64,000 nucleotides of DNA from NCBI GenBank assembly GCA_963675935.2, contig CAXXPV010000001.1, positions 131,257-195,256 of the forward strand, given 5' to 3'. The position numbers and the translations under genes are program-made. Positions 25,327-33,742 of the stretch are shown here, piece after piece. The notes beneath the pieces were generated by a model. The model did not search any database. It was given only the letters and a program-made list of their open reading frames with translations, and was not told where the DNA came from. Numbering within the stretch: position 1 is the stretch's first letter; each line of letters opens with the position of its first letter. Source of the DNA: G963675935 sp963675935 (GTDB lineage: Bacteria; Planctomycetota; Planctomycetia; Pirellulales; Thermoguttaceae).

Positions 25327-25540
25327 TCATCCGACATACTCGCTATTGGCATCGTCGCGGGCGATGACGCGGATTTGAGGAAACCAACGCTTGTCGGGCT
25401 TTTTTCCAATAGCGCGACGCACCAATCGGCGTTGTCGTTGAAGTTGCCCAAGATGTAGATTCGGCCGCAGTGCAAAAAGCCGACGCAATCGGAAAAGTCT
25501 AACTCGCTTTTCTCGCCAGTCGAGAAAAAACGACGACAGC
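25327..25540 (-). pseudogene. Small gene fragment with one-base frameshift
   Basis: On the minus strand, one frame reads SELDFSDCVGFLHCGRIYIL then GNFNDNADWCVALLEK. A second frame picks up without a break as KPDKRWFPQIRVIARDDANS then EYVG and a stop at 25327. The two join if one A is added to the six-A run (25400-25405 on the plus strand). The joined C-terminus is convincingly protein-like. The N-terminal part runs into a REP-like element, so the gene is either truncated or starts within it. Family unknown. The frameshift may be a sequencing error or genuine decay. Confidence 0.4.
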
Positions 25541-25546
25541 GCGTCC

Positions 25547-25624
25547 GTTTAGCTGGCGAGCTTGCTCGCCGCGAAAGGGCGATGAATCCGCCAAAAACGC
25601 GGCGAACAAGTTCGCCGGCTAAAC
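25547..25624. repeat. REP-like element, family A copy 3
   Basis: gtttagctggcgagcttgct ... gttcgccggctaaac, with one or two substitutions versus copies 1 and 2. Between the fragment at 25327-25540 and the parA 3' end. Confidence 0.8.
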
Positions 25625-25642
25625 GGTGGCGGAATAGGCAGC

Positions 25643-26434
25643 CTACCCGTTTCCCCCGGCGATTTCCTCGGCCAGCCGCTTGTAGTCCTCGGCGCCGTGC
25701 GACTCGGGAGCGTACTGAAAAATCGACTTGCCGAAACTCGGCGCCTCGGCCAACCGAACATTCCGGCGTATCCGGGTCTGAAAAGTCTGCGCGCCGGCCC
25801 AGGGGGTCGCCTGGCCCTGGGCTTTTTGGAAGAAATCGTCCACGTCCTGGCCGACCTCGACCGCCAACCGCGTGCCGGCGTCGTACATGCAGAGAATCAC
25901 GCCGGAAAGCTTGAGTTGATCGTTGAGCCGCTCGGCCACCAGGTCGATCGTATCGAGTAGCTTGCTCAGGCCGTGCAGGGCGAAATAGTGCGGCTGCAAG
26001 GGAATGAACACTTCGCTGACTGCCGCCAGGGCGTTGATCGTCAGAATGCCCAGCGAGGGAGGACAGTCGATAAACAGGTAATCGACCTCGGGCGGATCGT
26101 CGCGCAGCTTGTCGCGGAGGATCGATTCCCGGCCGATCACACTGACCAATTCCAACTCGGCCGCCGCGAGGTCGAGACTCGATGGAACCAGCCAAAGATT
26201 ATCACTCACCGGGCGGCACACCTCGCCGATGCGTGTTTTGCCGGTAAGCACCTGATAGATCGAAAGCTCGTCGGGCGCGGGCTCGATGCCGAAGTGCAAC
26301 GTGGCATGGGCCTGGGGATCGAGGTCCACCAGACACACCCGCTGGCCGGTGGCGGCCAGCGCGGCGCTCAAATTCACCGCGGTGGTCGTTTTTCCCACCC
26401 CGCCCTTCTGATTCATAATGGCAATGGAACGCAT
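25643..26434 (-). CDS. ParA/Soj-family ATPase
   Basis: 263 residues. Deviant Walker A IMNQKGGVGKTTTAVNLSAA (about 7-26), VCLVDLDPQAHATLHFG, Walker B DYLFIDCPPSLGILTINALA and LQPHYFALHGLSKLLDTIDL are typical of ParA partition ATPases that form dynamic dimers on DNA. No parB is adjacent in this window, and no parS site was found by eye, so it may be an orphan MinD/ParA type rather than the chromosomal parA. The C-terminal part (AEAPSFGKSIFQYAPESHGA) is normal. It is probably cytoplasmic. Confidence 0.85.
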   Translation of the reverse strand: MRSIAIMNQKGGVGKTTTAVNLSAALAATGQRVCLVDLDPQAHATLHFGIEPAPDELSIYQVLTGKTRIGEVCRPVSDNLWLVPSSLDLAAAELELVSVIGRESILRDKLRDDPPEVDYLFIDCPPSLGILTINALAAVSEVFIPLQPHYFALHGLSKLLDTIDLVAERLNDQLKLSGVILCMYDAGTRLAVEVGQDVDDFFQKAQGQATPWAGAQTFQTRIRRNVRLAEAPSFGKSIFQYAPESHGAEDYKRLAEEIAGGNG

Positions 26435-26462
26435 GGGAGAGTGAGGGGCTGGGGACTAGGGG

Positions 26463-26585
26463 GTTTTAGGTCTTGGGTCTTAGGTTTTAGGTCTTAGGTT
26501 TTAGGTTTTAGGTCTTAGGTTTTAGGTTTTGGGTCTTGGCACGAAGACCAAAGCCCCAAGCCCCAAGCCCCAAGCCCAAAGACCA
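26463..26585. repeat. Low-complexity ttagg/ccaag repeat block
   Basis: Runs of ttaggttttaggtcttagg (about 26463-26530) are followed by their approximate complement (ccaagccccaagcccaaag, about 26550-26580), so the block could fold. A shorter tract of the same type lies at 63918-63965. Between two genes on the minus strand. Confidence 0.7.
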
Positions 26586-26608
26586 AAGACCCAAACCCAC
26601 AATTTCCG

Positions 26609-26872
26609 TCAATCCGCTTTTTCGAGCAGTTTCTGCAACACGTTGGCCACGAGCGCGGGGTTATCGCTGGCAACCAAGCCTTTGATTTCGTTCGGGGAGA
26701 TTTTGAGCTTTTCGAGAACTTCGGCCACCCGATTCCAGACCTTGATTCTTGTCTTGCCCTCGGCGAGATAAAGGTCGGTGACCAATTCACCGAGCCGCTG
26801 GAGCATGATGTCGTCGCGGTTCTGGTAATAGTTACGGATGATGCGGTCTTGGTAGTTCGATCGTTTTGCCAT
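26609..26872 (-). CDS. Small conserved-looking hypothetical protein
   Basis: 87 residues, start ATG 26872. MAKRSNYQDRIIRNYYQNRD, then DIMLQRLGELVTDLYLAEGK and RIKVWNRVAEVLEKLKISPN. All helical in appearance, with an ending KGLVASDNPALVANVLQKLL. I have seen this kind of protein among planctomycete genomes but cannot name a family. It lies between parA and murJ, both of the cell-envelope/division type, on the parA strand. Confidence 0.6.
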   Translation of the reverse strand: MAKRSNYQDRIIRNYYQNRDDIMLQRLGELVTDLYLAEGKTRIKVWNRVAEVLEKLKISPNEIKGLVASDNPALVANVLQKLLEKAD

Positions 26873-26957
26873 GATCGTGGCATTATGAAGGGGGAAGGCG
26901 GAAGGGGGAAGGGGGAGTGGGAATGTTTACTGACTGCCAGGGAAGCATTGCAATGTC

Positions 26958-27036
26958 GTTTAGCCGGCGAGCTTGCTCGCCGCGTGGGATGTCGGATGTC
27001 GCCCCCAAACGCGGCGGGCAAGCCCGCCGGCTAAAC
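26958..27036. repeat. REP-like element, family A copy 4
   Basis: gtttagccggcgagc ... gccggctaaac, with a nine-base tandem of gtcggatgtc-type in the centre. It is immediately upstream of murJ (ATG 27074). Confidence 0.8.
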
Positions 27037-27073
27037 ATTGTCCCCCTTCCCCCTTCCCCGCTTCTCCCTTACC

Positions 27074-28702
27074 ATGACACGCATGAGCCGTTCGGCGAGA
27101 CACCCTCTGATTGCGGGAACTGTTGTCACCAGTCTAGGTACGCTGGCGTCCCGCCTGCTGGGTTTGCTCCGCGAAGTGGCGACCAGTGCGCTGTTCGGAG
27201 TGGCTGGCAAAGGCATTGCCGACGCATTTTTGTTCGCCTTCCGCATCCCCAATCTCTTCCGGTCACTCTTTGGCGAAGGGGCGCTCACGGCCAGCTATCT
27301 CCCGGTGCTGACCGGCCAACTGGAAAACGATCGGCATGTCGCCCGGCACTTGTCGAGCGTCGTGGTCGTGCTTTTGGCCACATTGCTGACCGGTGTGATG
27401 GCCGTGGGAGAGTTATTGCTCGGGCTGATTTGGCTTATCGGGGGCGATGCGCCGGCAGTGGAACTGCTGCTGGGACTCTCGGCGGTCATGTTGCCCTACG
27501 TCGTATTGATTTGCGTCGCGGCGCAATTGAGCACCATGCTCTACGCCGCGGGGCACTTCACGGTGCCTGCGTTAGCGCCGACGATGCTCAACATCGTCTG
27601 GCTGATCGCGGCTTGGATCGGATACCGGTGGTTCCCGCAGAATCAGGCGGCGCAAGCCTATTTGTTGGCCGTGGGAGTGATTCTGTCCGGCGTGTTGCAA
27701 GTCGCCATGCATTTGCCCACGCTCCGCCGGCTCGGCTTCCGTTTCGACTACAACTGGCCCTCCGCCCGCAAGGGCGTCCTGCAAATCGCCCGCAACATGA
27801 CGCCGACGTTCGTCGGTCTTTCGATTCTGCAAATCAACACGTTTGTCAACAGTATGATCGCCTGGGGTTTGGCCGCCGTGGCGGGCGGTCCGCAAACGAT
27901 TTCGTGGCTTGGCGGCGCGGTGCATTATCCAATGCAGCAGGGCGCGGTAGCCTCGCTCTACTACAGCGACCGGCTCTGCGACTTCACGCTTGGCGTCGTC
28001 GGCTTGCCGGTGGCCGTGGCCATCTTTCCGCTGTTGTGCCGCCATGCCGCCCGCGGCGACCTTCGGAAACTGGGCGAGGATATGACCTTGGGGCTTCGGC
28101 TGGTGTTTTGCTTGAGCATCCCGGCCGGCGTCGGTCTGATGCTCTTGGCGGAGCCGATCACGCGGCTGCTACTGGAACACGGCAATTTCCAGCCCGAAGA
28201 CACCGTTCGCGTGGCGTGGCTGATCGACTATTATGCCGCCGGCATTTGGGCGAATTGCGCGTGGCCGGTGGTCGTGCGGGGATTCTACGCCCTAAGCGAC
28301 TATCGCACGCCCGTCCGCGTCGGCGTCTGGGTGGTCGGTTTGAATCTCGTGCTCAATTTAACGCTGATATGGCCGATGGCCGAGGCTGGATTGGCGATTT
28401 CGACCACCGTGGTGACCGTCCTACAGCTATTCATTCTTATGGTAATCTTCTCGCGCCGCCGGACACCGCTCGGTTGGCGTCTGCTGGCGGCCACGAGCGT
28501 GCGAGCCATTCTCGCGACCTCGGTCATGGCCGGAGCGGTCCTGTTCGTCCTTCCTTACATGCCAATCGACGATAGGCTGATGAGCCAGGCGATTCATGTC
28601 GGCGTGCCGATTCTTCTTGGCGCGGCGGCGTATTGCGTCGCCTACCTGTTGCTGGGGGGACGCGAGTTGGGTATGCTATGGAGTGGCAAAGCGGAAGATT
28701 GA
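27074..28702 (+). CDS. murJ: Lipid II flippase MurJ
   Basis: 542 residues from ATG 27074 (MTRMSRSARHPLIAGTVVTS). Typical MurJ/MviN: LASRLLGLLREVATSALFGV, then AFRIPNLFRSLFGEGALTAS, and up to 14 hydrophobic segments through VGAAAYCVAYLL-like C-terminus. MurJ flips lipid II across the inner membrane for peptidoglycan synthesis. Planctomycetes do have murein genes. The upstream REP-like element may shorten the leader. An operon with the PII gene is unlikely because a stem-loop repeat lies between. Confidence 0.92.
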   Translation: MTRMSRSARHPLIAGTVVTSLGTLASRLLGLLREVATSALFGVAGKGIADAFLFAFRIPNLFRSLFGEGALTASYLPVLTGQLENDRHVARHLSSVVVVLLATLLTGVMAVGELLLGLIWLIGGDAPAVELLLGLSAVMLPYVVLICVAAQLSTMLYAAGHFTVPALAPTMLNIVWLIAAWIGYRWFPQNQAAQAYLLAVGVILSGVLQVAMHLPTLRRLGFRFDYNWPSARKGVLQIARNMTPTFVGLSILQINTFVNSMIAWGLAAVAGGPQTISWLGGAVHYPMQQGAVASLYYSDRLCDFTLGVVGLPVAVAIFPLLCRHAARGDLRKLGEDMTLGLRLVFCLSIPAGVGLMLLAEPITRLLLEHGNFQPEDTVRVAWLIDYYAAGIWANCAWPVVVRGFYALSDYRTPVRVGVWVVGLNLVLNLTLIWPMAEAGLAISTTVVTVLQLFILMVIFSRRRTPLGWRLLAATSVRAILATSVMAGAVLFVLPYMPIDDRLMSQAIHVGVPILLGAAAYCVAYLLLGGRELGMLWSGKAED

Positions 28703-28737
28703 AGATTGCGCAGCCGTTTACGATGACAGATACACAG

Positions 28738-28812
28738 GTCATCCTGAGCGCAACGAAGGATCTCGGCTGCAACACACTTCCATGCGAGATCCTTCGCTGT
28801 GCTCAGGATGAC
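28738..28812. repeat. Repeat family C copy, perfect-like stem
   Basis: Arms 28738-28765 (gtcatcctgagcgcaacgaa, continuing ggatctcg) and 28785-28812 (cgagatccttcgctgtgctc, continuing aggatgac) pair except for one or two bases. The loop is 19 bases. It lies directly before glnB (ATG 28824), so an mRNA of that gene would begin in or just after it. Confidence 0.85.
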
Positions 28813-28823
28813 AGGCATTTTTC

Positions 28824-29144
28824 ATGAAACAAATCATTGCCGTCGTCAAGCCGTACCTGGCCGAAAAAGTGCTCGATGCGTTGAAGCTCGCGCCGGTCGA
28901 GGCCTGCGGCGTATGCGAGGTGAAGGGCTATGGTCGGCAGAAAAGCTATCTCGACGAATATCGCGGCAGCGAATACTCGATGGCTTATCTGCCCAAGGTT
29001 GAAATTTCGCTTTGGGTCGATGACTCCCGTCTGGATGAGGTGGTGCGGACGGTTGTCGAGGCGGCTCGAACGGGCCGGATGGGCGACGGAAAGATTTTCG
29101 TGCTTCCGGCAATGGGGGAGGAAGTGAAAGGGATTAGAGATTAG
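28824..29144 (+). CDS. glnB: PII-family nitrogen regulator
   Basis: 106 residues. MKQIIAVVKPYLAEKVLDAL, the T-loop region GYGRQKSYLDEYRGSEYSMA then YLPKVEISLWVDD, and VVEAARTGRMGDGKIFVLPA are the PII core. The tyrosine in EYSMAYLPK is at the position of the uridylylated Tyr51. PII senses ATP/ADP and 2-oxoglutarate and controls ammonium use. No amtB or glnA is adjacent, so it may be a general paralogue. It ends ten residues short of some GlnB proteins. Confidence 0.88.
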   Translation: MKQIIAVVKPYLAEKVLDALKLAPVEACGVCEVKGYGRQKSYLDEYRGSEYSMAYLPKVEISLWVDDSRLDEVVRTVVEAARTGRMGDGKIFVLPAMGEEVKGIRD

Positions 29145-29258
29145 AAAACCGCTTGCGGTTTCACACTGACCTCTGACTCCTGACAAGAAACAACGCCAGC
29201 CCGGGTGCTGGGCGTCCGGGCTGGAGCAAACCGGTGATTACCGCCACCGGGGCCTTGT

Positions 29259-29504
29259 TCAAGCCGAAGGGCGGCGGTAATGTTGGTAAGCTAAAATAAC
29301 TTCGTAGAGATCCATTGAAATGCTAACCTCGTCGTCGGCGAAGTCTCGCAGCCATGTCCGTTGCGATTGCACCGCGTCGGCAAGCAAAGGCATGATTTCC
29401 ATGAGAGGAATAGTTACCGTCTCGCGCTGCTGCGACTCGGCAACGCTGACGTTTGCGGATTCTTCCTGAGGACCGTAATAGACGCGCAGATGGCTTGCGT
29501 TCAT
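29259..29504 (-). CDS. Small hypothetical protein
   Basis: 81 residues from ATG 29504 (MNASHLRVYYGPQEESANVS). A region VTIPLMEIMPLLADAVQSQR then WLRDFADDEVSISMDLYEVI, with HYRRPSA at the end. The composition suggests a small soluble protein, acidic in its middle. I do not know the family. Upstream bases 29505-29632 separate it from the divergent tex gene. An intergenic copy of the gaaaccgcttgcggttt palindrome lies just before 29160. Confidence 0.5.
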   Translation of the reverse strand: MNASHLRVYYGPQEESANVSVAESQQRETVTIPLMEIMPLLADAVQSQRTWLRDFADDEVSISMDLYEVILAYQHYRRPSA

Positions 29505-29632
29505 CGGGGGCTTCCTTCCTTGATGGCCCACCCTGTCTGTCAGTTTGTCACACAATGTATCGGCCTAAGGTATCTTGCGGGTTTGATCTTTTTCGAGGAA
29601 AATACGGCTTCTTCCGTTAATATGGATCGTTT

Positions 29633-32600
29633 ATGGAAAGTACGGTAACGATTGACCTGCGGCAACTGGGACGCGGCCTCGATTTCTCGCTGCGCCAAAT
29701 CCAAGCCACCGTGGAATTGCTCGACGAGGGCAACACGGTCCCCTTCATTACCCGCTATCGAAAAGACCAGACGGGGGGGTTGGATGAAGAGCAAATCCGG
29801 GAAATCCAGGGACGCTTGGCAAAACTGCGGCTCCTGGCCGACCGCAAGCAGACCATCCTCCGCTCGATCGAGTCGCAAGGAAAGCTGACCGAGAAGCTCT
29901 CGAAGCAGATTCTGGCCGCCACGACGGCCAAGCGGCTGGAAGATTTGTATCTGCCGTACAAACCGAAGAAGCAGACCTTGGCCACGCTTGCCCGGTCGCG
30001 CGGATTGGAGCCTTTGGCCCGCGAAATCCTCGAAGCCGCGCCGGCCTGCGCCGATCTGGACGCCAGGGCCGCCGATTTCATCAACACGGATCGCCAAGTG
30101 CCCACCGCGGCCGACGCCCTGTTGGGCGCCGGTCACATCCTCGCCGAACTGATCGGCGAAAACGCCGAGCTGCGTGGCCGCCTCCGCGACGTGGTGCAGC
30201 ACACCGGCGTTTTGGTGAGCAACTGTTTGGCTCCCGAAGAAAGGCCGCAGCTCGAACTCCCCGCCAAACTGCGAGTCGATCACGAGCCGAAAGCAGCGCC
30301 GGTCGAAGCAGCGCCAGTCGAAACCTCGGCCATCGAGACAACAACCCACGAAACCACGCCGGAAACCGTCGCCGACGATGCGACCTCCTTTTCGGCGACG
30401 ACCGACCATGCGCCGGCGCCCGTGGTGTCGGCCGAAACTGTCGGCCATTCCGTCGTGTCGGCGGCCCCGTCCGATGTGGAATTGCCAACGTCGCAAGAAC
30501 CCTCGGCGGAACTCTCCACGGAGCCAATGTCGGTTGGTGGGCATCTGAATTTGGTTGTCGTTCAAGAAATCGCCGGCGCCGGCCAACCCGACGCCGCGGC
30601 GCCCCGCGCCACCGCCGCGCAGCGAAAACTCGCTCGCCAGCGGGCGAAGCAGGAGCAGCAGAAGAAACGGGAACTCAAACGCAAGAAGATCGAAGAAGAT
30701 CGCATCAAGGAGTTCCGCGACTACTTCGACTACCGCGAGGCCCTCAAAATCATTCCGCCCCATCGCATCCTGGCGATCAATCGCGGCGAGAGGGCAAAAG
30801 TGTTGCGAGTGCGGATCGAGTCGGATCAGGCGGCCCTGGCCGCCGTGTTGGACGAAATGCTCGTGCCCGAGGGACATCCCCACGCCGACTACCTGCGCGG
30901 TTGCGCCCGCGATACGCTGAGCCGTTTGATCCTGCCGAGCCTCGAACGCGAAATCCGCCGCGAACTGACGGACATCGCCGAGACGCACGCCGTCGGCGTG
31001 TTCGCCAAAAATCTCCGCAATCTGTTCTTGCAGCCGCCGGTCCACAACCATCGCTTGCTGGCGGTCGATCCCGGTTTTCGGAGCGGCTGCAAGCTGGCCG
31101 CGCTCGACGAATTCGGCAACCTGCTCGACCACGGCGTGATTTATCTGGTGGGCAAGCCCGACCGCTCGGCCGAGGCGAAGCAAATGGTCCTCGACCTGAT
31201 CGAAAAACATCAACTCACCGTGGCGGTGATCGGCAATGGCACGGCCTGCCGCCACGCCGAGGATTTCTTCGCCGGCCTGATCGAAAACGAGTTGAAGGAC
31301 AAGGGCCTCGCCTACGTGATCGTCAACGAGGCGGGCGCCAGCGTCTATTCGACGAGCCGGATCGGCCGCGAAGAATTTCCCGAGTACGACGCCACCCTGC
31401 GCGGCGCGATTTCAATCGGCCGCCGCCTGCAAGACCCGCTGAGCGAACTGGTCAAGATCGACCCGGCGAGCATCGGCGTCGGATTGTATCAACACGACGT
31501 GAAGGCCAAACATCTGCGCACGTCGTTGGATGACGTGGTCGAGTCGTGCGTGAACTTCGTGGGCGTCGACGTGAACACGGCCAGCCCGGCCTTGTTGCGG
31601 TACGTTTCCGGACTGAACCAACTGACCGCCCGGCGGCTTTACGAATATCGCCGCGAACATGGTCCGTTCCGCACGCGCGAGCAACTGCATAGCGTGCCAG
31701 GGCTGGGCGAGGCGACGTTCGTCCAAGCGGCCGGCTTCTTGAAGATCAACGGCGGCGACAACCCGCTCGACGCCACGTGGATTCACCCGGAGAGTTACCC
31801 AGCGGCCACCAAAGCCCTGGAACAGTTGCAGGGTTCCGCGTCCGATCTGTGCGACAAGGAAACCGCCGCGGCCCTGGCCGAGCGCATCGCCAAGGTCGAT
31901 CGCGACTCTCTGGCCACGGAGTTGGGCGTCGGCCTGCTGACGCTCCGCGACATTTTGGCACAGTTGGTCCGGCCGGGCCGCGACCCCCGCGAGGATTTGC
32001 CCGCCCCCGTGTTCAAACGCGGAGTCATCAAGCTCGAAGACCTCACGCCGGGCATGGAACTGACCGGCACCGTGTTGAACGTGGTCGATTTCGGCTGCTT
32101 CGTCGATATCGGAATGCACGACAGCGGACTGGTTCACGTCAGCCGGCTTGCTGACAAATTCATCCGCGATCCGCACGACGTGGTGGCCGTCGGCGACATC
32201 GTAAAAGTTTGGGTCGTGGGAATCGACAAGGACCGTCGCCGGGTGTCGTTGACGATGGTTCGCCCCGGTTCCGAGCGGTCGAAGCAGCCGGCGCAAGGCG
32301 ACAAGCCCGCCGGGCAAGAGGGTGCGCCGCCGCGTCGCGACGATCGCAACCGGCAACGTCCGCCACGTCCGCAGGGCCAGGGACAAGGGCAAGGGCAAGG
32401 GCAAGGGCAACGCCCGCCGCGCGGGTCCGGCGGCGATGGGCGTCCGCCGCGTCCGCAGGGACGCGGCCGTCCGCAGCATGACCAGCATCGTTCGCCGCCG
32501 CCTCGGCCGCAGATGCCGAAACCGAAACCCAAGCCGATCATCCCAATCACCGAGGCGATGAAGGCCGGCAAGGAGCCGTTGCGCACGTTCGGCGACCTAA

Positions 32601-32767
32601 TGCAATTCTATCAGACCAAGACCGAACCGCCTGTTGCCGTTCCGCCGCCTGCCGCGAAGCCTGCTCCGGCGGTTATCGAGTCGTCACCGACGGTCGAGAG
32701 TGTTTCACTGCCGAATCCGTCGAAACAAGAAACGCCGCCGGCAGCCGGCGAATCGTCCGCCGAATAG
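29633..32767 (+). CDS. tex: Tex-family RNA-binding protein, extended
   Basis: 1044 residues; usual Tex is about 780. The N-terminal Tex core (LGRGLDFSLRQIQATVELLD, VPFITRYRKDQTGGLDEEQI, LEDLYLPYKPKKQTLATLAR) is standard. A 110-residue Ala/Thr/Pro/Val-rich insert (about 205-330) follows, then the YqgF/RNase-H-like part (LLAVDPGFRSGCKLAALDEF), the helix-hairpin-helix (LRYVSGLNQLTARRLYEYRR) and the S1 domain (GMELTGTVLNVVDFGCFVDI). The C-terminal 170 residues are disordered, with GQGQGQGQGQRPPRGSGG-like RNA-binding tract. Tex acts in transcription/RNA quality control. The start is next to a divergent promoter region. Confidence 0.9.
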   Translation: MESTVTIDLRQLGRGLDFSLRQIQATVELLDEGNTVPFITRYRKDQTGGLDEEQIREIQGRLAKLRLLADRKQTILRSIESQGKLTEKLSKQILAATTAKRLEDLYLPYKPKKQTLATLARSRGLEPLAREILEAAPACADLDARAADFINTDRQVPTAADALLGAGHILAELIGENAELRGRLRDVVQHTGVLVSNCLAPEERPQLELPAKLRVDHEPKAAPVEAAPVETSAIETTTHETTPETVADDATSFSATTDHAPAPVVSAETVGHSVVSAAPSDVELPTSQEPSAELSTEPMSVGGHLNLVVVQEIAGAGQPDAAAPRATAAQRKLARQRAKQEQQKKRELKRKKIEEDRIKEFRDYFDYREALKIIPPHRILAINRGERAKVLRVRIESDQAALAAVLDEMLVPEGHPHADYLRGCARDTLSRLILPSLEREIRRELTDIAETHAVGVFAKNLRNLFLQPPVHNHRLLAVDPGFRSGCKLAALDEFGNLLDHGVIYLVGKPDRSAEAKQMVLDLIEKHQLTVAVIGNGTACRHAEDFFAGLIENELKDKGLAYVIVNEAGASVYSTSRIGREEFPEYDATLRGAISIGRRLQDPLSELVKIDPASIGVGLYQHDVKAKHLRTSLDDVVESCVNFVGVDVNTASPALLRYVSGLNQLTARRLYEYRREHGPFRTREQLHSVPGLGEATFVQAAGFLKINGGDNPLDATWIHPESYPAATKALEQLQGSASDLCDKETAAALAERIAKVDRDSLATELGVGLLTLRDILAQLVRPGRDPREDLPAPVFKRGVIKLEDLTPGMELTGTVLNVVDFGCFVDIGMHDSGLVHVSRLADKFIRDPHDVVAVGDIVKVWVVGIDKDRRRVSLTMVRPGSERSKQPAQGDKPAGQEGAPPRRDDRNRQRPPRPQGQGQGQGQGQGQRPPRGSGGDGRPPRPQGRGRPQHDQHRSPPPRPQMPKPKPKPIIPITEAMKAGKEPLRTFGDLMQFYQTKTEPPVAVPPPAAKPAPAVIESSPTVESVSLPNPSKQETPPAAGESSAE

Positions 32768-32773
32768 CGACAT

Positions 32774-33742
32774 TTAGGCGTAAATCGCCGCCATCCGTTT
32801 CGCTCGATCGGCCACCAGACGCCGCAGCGCGGCTGGCTCGAGCGCCTCGGCCTGATCGCCGTAGCCGAGGATCCACCACGATATCTCGTTGATCCCCGAA
32901 ACCGTCGCCCGGAAATCGAGCGTGCCGTCGTCGTTGAAAACCAGCCGCTGGGTCTTGTGCCAATGGACCTCGGCCACGTTTTTGGCCACCAACTTGCTGA
33001 ATCGAACCCGCACCTCGCAGTCGCGCCCCTTCTCGGGAATCATGTGCCAGGCATTGCGCAAGTACCGATCGAGCGAGAAACCGCGGGGAATCTTGAAGCG
33101 GTCGTCCAGCGTCTCAATTTGGATGATGCGGCCGAGGTGAAAGGTGCGCTTCGCCCGATGCACCGACGAGCGGCCCACGACATACCAACTCCGCCGGCTG
33201 AAAAACAGCCGATACGGACTCAACCGCGTGACCAGTTCCTTCCCTTCCTGAAGACTCGCGTAGCGGATCCTCACGTTGCGGCGGCTCGAAATCGCGTCGA
33301 GCAGTTGTTCATAGATCGGCCGGCAGCCTTCCAGCGGATTCAGCGGCGGCGGCTGGATGTGAACCGTCGAAGCCATGTCGCGCAACTGGTCGCGGAGTCT
33401 GGCGGGCAAGCTGCTTTCGAGCTTCACCGCGGCGCTGCGGGCCGGCCCGAGAAACGGCAGCCCGCCGCCGTTGCCCAACTCGTGGCACAACACGACCATC
33501 GCGAGCGCCTCTTCCGGCGTGAAGTTCGTCGGCGGCAACAGGCACGCCCCCGGAATCCGATAATGCTGCTGTTCTTCGTCGTAGCTCAGCGGAATGCCCG
33601 ACAGGCGAAGCATGTCGAGATCGCGGAAGATGGTGCGCCGGCTGACGCCGCACTCGACGGCCAGGGCGTCAGCGTTGTACCCCTTTCCAACCTGAAGCAG
33701 ACCAATCAATTGCAGCAGACGATGGATTTTCGCCAGATTCAT
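32774..33742 (-). CDS. WYL-domain transcriptional regulator
   Basis: About 322 residues from ATG 33742 (MNLAKIHRLLQLIGLLQVGK), or ATG 33748 in frame. N-terminal HTH_11 helix-turn-helix (VECGVSRRTIFRDLDMLRLS), then the WYL region (RYASLQEGKELVTRLSPYRL, SRRSWYVVGRSSVHRAKRTF) and a WYL C-terminal extension (DRYLRNAWHMIPEKGRDCEV). WYL regulators sense ligands and control DNA-damage or defence genes in many bacteria. The first 74 bases overlap the end of the TolC-like gene in another frame, so translation may be coupled. Confidence 0.82.
   Translation of the reverse strand: MNLAKIHRLLQLIGLLQVGKGYNADALAVECGVSRRTIFRDLDMLRLSGIPLSYDEEQQHYRIPGACLLPPTNFTPEEALAMVVLCHELGNGGGLPFLGPARSAAVKLESSLPARLRDQLRDMASTVHIQPPPLNPLEGCRPIYEQLLDAISSRRNVRIRYASLQEGKELVTRLSPYRLFFSRRSWYVVGRSSVHRAKRTFHLGRIIQIETLDDRFKIPRGFSLDRYLRNAWHMIPEKGRDCEVRVRFSKLVAKNVAEVHWHKTQRLVFNDDGTLDFRATVSGINEISWWILGYGDQAEALEPAALRRLVADRAKRMAAIYA

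Noticed and set aside
25299..26195. N-terminal extension of the BBP7 protein through the parA region
   Set aside because: The frame is open but antisense-like; the signal peptide at ATG 25298 with a strong ribosome site is the real start.
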